Below, piece by piece: positions 60,333-64,000 of a stretch of DNA of 64,000 nt. Origin of the DNA: JAJDTR01 sp965220415 (GTDB taxonomy: Bacteria; Poribacteria; WGA-4E; JAJDTR01). Below the pieces are notes generated by a model. That model had not been told where the DNA came from. It did not search any database and saw only the letters and a list, made by a program, of their open reading frames with translations. Location of the stretch: the NCBI GenBank assembly GCA_965220415.1, contig OZ244829.1, positions 930,001 through 994,000 of the forward strand, read 5' to 3'. The stretch's first letter is position 1, and each line of letters opens with the position of its first letter. The translations under genes and the position numbers were made by a program.

Positions 60333-63300
60333 TTAATTCTGGCTAATCTTACTTGTGACCTGATCGAGTTTTTCCTTGGCGTAGTTGTACAACTTGTCCC
60401 ATGATTTTTTATCCGGGGAATCTTGGATTATCGGACTCTGCGATTCATAAAATTTTACAGCTCTCTGATATTCGTCACGTGCGTTTCTCAACTCGGTTGC
60501 GTCGGCGAAAGCATCGCCCGCTCGAACCGCCGCGGTTAAAGCACTCAGCGGATCGTGTTCCTTATACAGGTAAAATACTCGGAGGTAGGAGGTCGCGGCA
60601 TCAAGGTGCTTGCTCATGAGTGATTGCGCTTCCGCCATATGCAGGATTGCCTCAATGACAACGTCGGGAGGATACCTGCCAACACCGCCTTCACGAATAA
60701 CATCGTACGTCTCTATAGCTTGCGGGTAGTTGCCCGCGGAACGATAAGCGTGCCCCATAACGAGTTGTGCAACTTCAGCCTGCTTGGAGTTCGGATACTC
60801 GGCGATAATATACTGATACATTTCAATCGCCTCATCCCACTGTACCAGCTCTTCGTAACACTGTCCCGCAAGCAGCAGGGCACGGGGAGCATCAGGGCTA
60901 TTCGGGAATTTTATCGATACATTTCGAAGCGCTTCCACGGCGCTACCCAGATTCCGACCCTGATTATTCGGATTGTACCAAGCATTTCCAATCTCAAAAG
61001 CGGCGGTCGACGCGTACTCGCTTTGCGGATCAACCTGCTCAAAAGCTTGAATCGCTTGTCGATAGGAATCCAAAGAAAGGTAACATTTCCCGATGTTGTA
61101 CTGTGCGAGCCATGCCGATGCGGTTTTGGGATACTGGGTAATGACCTTCTGGAATTCCGCGATGGCGCGTTTGTAGTCCTTATCCTGATAGTAAAAACGT
61201 GCAATCTGCAACTGTACAGCGTGAGCCAGTTCTCCATCGGAATACCTGACCATTAAGGTCTGATACGCCTGAATTGCCTTCTCCTTCTGTCCCAGATTTT
61301 CGTATGCGACGGCAATACCGTATTGTGCGTCGTCTGCCCAATCGCTCTTTGGGTAATGTTGGATGACCTGTTCATAAGCGCGGATGGCTTGTAAATAATC
61401 TGCGAGGTTGAGGTAGCTTTCGGCGCTATAGTATTGGGCTTCCGGTCGCAGGTCTTCGATTGGTTCTGCGCCCGCTTCGTGTACCGGCACCCGTTGATTG
61501 GGAAACTTTTCAACAACCTGCTGGTAATATCTGATGGCGTCGTTAAACTTGCTCTGCTTGAAATAGGCGTTGCCAGTGCCGAAGATTGCTTTGGGAACAA
61601 GAGGCGATCCGGAATGCTCACGCAACATATCGTTGAAGGCAATGATTGCTTCCGGATATCTCTCCTGTTTGTAGTAGGCGCGTCCAATTTGGTAGCGTGC
61701 GTTGTCGTGCCAATCGCTTCCCGGATAACCCGAAAGGACTTGATTAAACGCTTCTATCCCCTCGTTGTACTGTTTGAGGTTAATATAGACAACTCCGCTC
61801 TGGTAAAGCGCCGCGTCCGCAAACTCGCCGCGAGGATGATGCTTGACAACTTCCGCCCATGCGTTAATCGCCTCTAGATATTGTGTGGTCTGGTTCTGAC
61901 CGCTTGACGCGGCCGCCTCGGAAAGATGAGTCCAACCGATTCCGTAACGACACTTCTCCGCCCATTCGGCGGCAGGCTGTTTACTCAACAAGGATTTGTA
62001 TTGGGATCGGGCAGAGCGATAGGCTTCAACCTTTTGATCGCTCCAATAAGTGCTTTCAGCGATAAAGAATTCGGCTCGGAATCGAAGCGAACTATTTGGA
62101 TGTTCCCGAATTAATCGTTCACAAGTCAGAATCGTGGATTGATAATCCTCAAGTTCATAGAGTGCGCGCGCTTTCCAAATCAGGACTTCATCTGCCGGTG
62201 CCGTTTCCAATGTCGCATCACCACGCACCTCTTCATGTCGATTCAACGATTCGACGCATTTTTCGTATTCCGTTTGATGAAAATAGGCAAGGGCAAGTTG
62301 ATAAAGAGCGTAGGCTTTAAGCGGACTGGAGGGATAGGATTGAAGTAAGGCATTTAGCGTGCGAACTGTCTCGGCGTAATCCCGCAACTGAAAGGCACTT
62401 GTCGCGAAACCGTAGAGCGCGTCGTCGGCGTACGTTGATTTCGGGCTAACCTTCTTGTAGTTTAAGATGGCAGAATTAAACTCACGTTGCAATCGAAAAC
62501 ATTCGCCAATGCGGAAACGCGCGGGATCCACAAGATCGGAACGCGGATTGTCGGCAACAACTTTGAATTGACTGCGCGCTAGCGGGTAGTCCCCCTGAAG
62601 AAAATGAACGGTTGCAATTCCGAATTGCGCATCATCCACAACATCACTTCGCGGATATAGCTCCTTCACCTTTTGATACTCGTGGATTGCCTCCAGGTAC
62701 TTCTCCTGTTCCAAGAGAATCTCGGCGATCCAGTATTGTGCATCCGGCGCCACGGACGATGCACCGCTTTCATGAAGCAGCAAGTTGAATGTGTTCTTTG
62801 CTTTCTCCATCATCCGCTGCTGAAAGTAGCATTCGCCAAGACGGTATCGCGCGTTTATAACAAATTCGCGATGTTCTTCATCATCTTGATTGCTGTCAAT
62901 CACGTTTTGGTAGGCAACCTGCGCATTCGCCCAATCGCCAAACTTGAAGAGCGATTCCGCTGCACGATACGAAGCCTCTACAATCGCGGGATGATTCGGT
63001 GAAGTTTTGACGAATTCGGCAAAAGCCTTGTATGCCGCTTCGTAGTCTTCGATCCGAAAAAGCCCCCACGCCTTGCCGTACAACGCGTCTTTGGCTTCGG
63101 CTGATTTCGGAAATTGCTTCAGAACTCGATTGTAGTATTCCACGGCTTTTTGATATAGCCCCAGATTGTCGTACGCCTCCCCAACGAGATAAAGACTCCG
63201 CGAGAGCGCATTAACATCGCGCGACCCTTTTATAACCTCCTCATACGCCTTGATAGCTTCCTCATACCTGCCTTGATGAAACCAAGCAGTTGCAACACCA

Positions 63301-63617
63301 CGCACCGCATCCAAGCGTAAGGGGCTTGCCGGATCCGCCGTCAGCTTCTTATAGTGCAGGATGGCATCGTCATAGTCCTCAAGACGCAACGCACACTCGC
63401 CCAATAGGAAGCGTGCATCGTCGGCACTTTCACCATCCGGATAGTTCTCAAGATAGGCTTTGAACTGGTCTTTCGCGAAGATATACTTCCCATCTTGGAA
63501 TAACTTATACGCAAAGGTGTATTCTTCGCGCTCCCCCGCGATCACGGGAAAACACAGCAAAACAGCAATAAAGATGATTACGATTATCCGGAGGCAGTGC
63601 GCACCCTGATATGCCAT
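60333..63617 (-). CDS. Exported tetratricopeptide-repeat protein (YbgF/Tol-like, >1000 residues)
   Basis: This protein of about 1094 residues has a signal peptide (LRIIVIIFIAVLLCFPVIAG) and then roughly 25 to 30 TPR units with the pattern A-x-Y-xIG-x-Y...A-I-x-Y-x-K-V...YP-S. ATG 63617 is chosen because GGGAG and AAGG lie upstream; an ATG at 63638 is only ~8 bases after the predicted transcription start. Such long periplasmic TPR proteins act as scaffolds, often with Tol/TonB machinery. It is the first gene of the operon TPR-barrel-ExbB-TonB. The codons for the residues just after the start copy the dispersed GCAGTGCGCACCCT motif. Confidence 0.9.
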   Translation of the reverse strand: MAYQGAHCLRIIVIIFIAVLLCFPVIAGEREEYTFAYKLFQDGKYIFAKDQFKAYLENYPDGESADDARFLLGECALRLEDYDDAILHYKKLTADPASPLRLDAVRGVATAWFHQGRYEEAIKAYEEVIKGSRDVNALSRSLYLVGEAYDNLGLYQKAVEYYNRVLKQFPKSAEAKDALYGKAWGLFRIEDYEAAYKAFAEFVKTSPNHPAIVEASYRAAESLFKFGDWANAQVAYQNVIDSNQDDEEHREFVINARYRLGECYFQQRMMEKAKNTFNLLLHESGASSVAPDAQYWIAEILLEQEKYLEAIHEYQKVKELYPRSDVVDDAQFGIATVHFLQGDYPLARSQFKVVADNPRSDLVDPARFRIGECFRLQREFNSAILNYKKVSPKSTYADDALYGFATSAFQLRDYAETVRTLNALLQSYPSSPLKAYALYQLALAYFHQTEYEKCVESLNRHEEVRGDATLETAPADEVLIWKARALYELEDYQSTILTCERLIREHPNSSLRFRAEFFIAESTYWSDQKVEAYRSARSQYKSLLSKQPAAEWAEKCRYGIGWTHLSEAAASSGQNQTTQYLEAINAWAEVVKHHPRGEFADAALYQSGVVYINLKQYNEGIEAFNQVLSGYPGSDWHDNARYQIGRAYYKQERYPEAIIAFNDMLREHSGSPLVPKAIFGTGNAYFKQSKFNDAIRYYQQVVEKFPNQRVPVHEAGAEPIEDLRPEAQYYSAESYLNLADYLQAIRAYEQVIQHYPKSDWADDAQYGIAVAYENLGQKEKAIQAYQTLMVRYSDGELAHAVQLQIARFYYQDKDYKRAIAEFQKVITQYPKTASAWLAQYNIGKCYLSLDSYRQAIQAFEQVDPQSEYASTAAFEIGNAWYNPNNQGRNLGSAVEALRNVSIKFPNSPDAPRALLLAGQCYEELVQWDEAIEMYQYIIAEYPNSKQAEVAQLVMGHAYRSAGNYPQAIETYDVIREGGVGRYPPDVVIEAILHMAEAQSLMSKHLDAATSYLRVFYLYKEHDPLSALTAAVRAGDAFADATELRNARDEYQRAVKFYESQSPIIQDSPDKKSWDKLYNYAKEKLDQVTSKISQN

Positions 63618-63652
63618 TACCTTACTCCCAAAGACCATGCGATTTTGAGGCT

Positions 63653-63681
63653 ATTATATCATTGCCTACAGGGGTTTTCAA
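63653..63681 (-). promoter_or_regulatory. Promoter of the TPR/TonB operon
   Basis: Minus-strand TTGAAA (63681-63676), 17-base spacer, TATAAT (63658-63653). The transcript would begin around 63646, about 30 bases before ATG 63617. Confidence 0.7.
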
Positions 63682-63897
63682 GGCATTTTGGGAAGATGAA
63701 ATTGCGGTCGGCGACCACAAAACATTGGTGAAATGCACACAATGGAACATCAAATAGTCACGTCGATATATGGGTGTGTGCGTCATACGGCGAGCATCTT
63801 TTCACTGTACTTTATATTGGAATTATGATAAACTTCCTGCGAATTCGGCTAGATGCAACCGACTAAGAACTGTCTATGAATTCTCGGTTGTTTATAC

Positions 63898-64000
63898 CAT
63901 TTCTCTAAAATGATTGTGCATTGACCGCGTAAATCAGGTAAAGAAAATTGCACGAACCGGAACAAGATGTCTTGCCTCCGCACAAAGCCGGCGGGGCAAG
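63898..64000. repeat. Repeat E, copy 2 (cut by window end)
   Basis: CCATTTCTCTAAAATG...GGCGGGGCAAG follows copy 1 (50701-50820) base for base with scattered changes and ends with the window. Confidence 0.7.

Overview
The window reads as one contiguous piece of a bacterial chromosome of roughly 50% GC. The gene content resembles uncultured Poribacteria or related lineages: scattered catabolic enzymes (sugar isomerase, HpaI-type aldolases, phytanoyl-CoA dioxygenase-like protein, SDRs, SMP-30, M81 peptidase, acetoacetate decarboxylase-like protein), a double-length UvrA, a B12-dependent ribonucleotide reductase, an IleRS of the GxHH type, and intergenic DNA full of short palindromic and MITE-like repeats. 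This assignment is an inference from content; no rRNA or tRNA gene was found to confirm it.

Layout. 1-1.5 kb: 5' end of an exported protein, Hsp20, DUF1232 protein (all minus). 2.1-9.7 kb: plus-strand catabolic cluster (sugar isomerase, aldolase, PduO-type cobalamin adenosyltransferase, 2-hydroxyacid dehydrogenase, SDR), then a dioxygenase and a ceramidase-like gene broken by an in-frame TAG. 9.9-13.3 kb: minus-strand group of Nramp-like transporter, aldolase and acetoacetate decarboxylase family protein. 13.8-25.1 kb: minus-strand housekeeping block with a 1895-residue tandem UvrA, two thymidylate-kinase-like genes (one with a duplicated P-loop), ROK kinase, Ppx/GppA and AroC. 25.2-37.1 kb: M50 peptidase, DUF5069 protein, IleS, cold-shock protein, a dehydrogenase, inositol-phosphatase-like protein, a DCC/lipase-maturation-factor fusion and a PAP2 protein. 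37.5-44.2 kb: a sigma factor fused through a membrane segment to a six-repeat Kelch domain, two SDRs, and HsdM plus Mrr without HsdS or HsdR. 44.8-50.1 kb: SMP-30, M81 peptidase, a solute-binding protein coupled to a 44-residue membrane peptide, a CorC-like CBS protein. 50.1-52.2 kb: gene-poor DNA with nested mobile repeats. 52.2-56.4 kb: NrdR, NrdJ and a thiamine-binding-like protein. 56.8-63.6 kb: a minus-strand envelope operon (TPR protein, beta-barrel, ExbB/TolQ, TonB).

The points most worth following are the sigma-Kelch one-protein signalling design, the TPR/barrel/ExbB/TonB operon with no ExbD, and a layered population of small mobile repeats. The repeats include a 568-bp element with perfect 16-bp inverted ends and a 10-bp target duplication sitting inside an older 410-bp repeat, MITEs with 3-bp TNA target duplications, and a 38-bp repeat caught interrupting two other repeats.

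The B12 adenosyltransferase near 4 kb and the class II ribonucleotide reductase at 53 kb fit a B12-dependent lifestyle. No riboswitch, CRISPR array, rRNA or convincing tRNA was seen.
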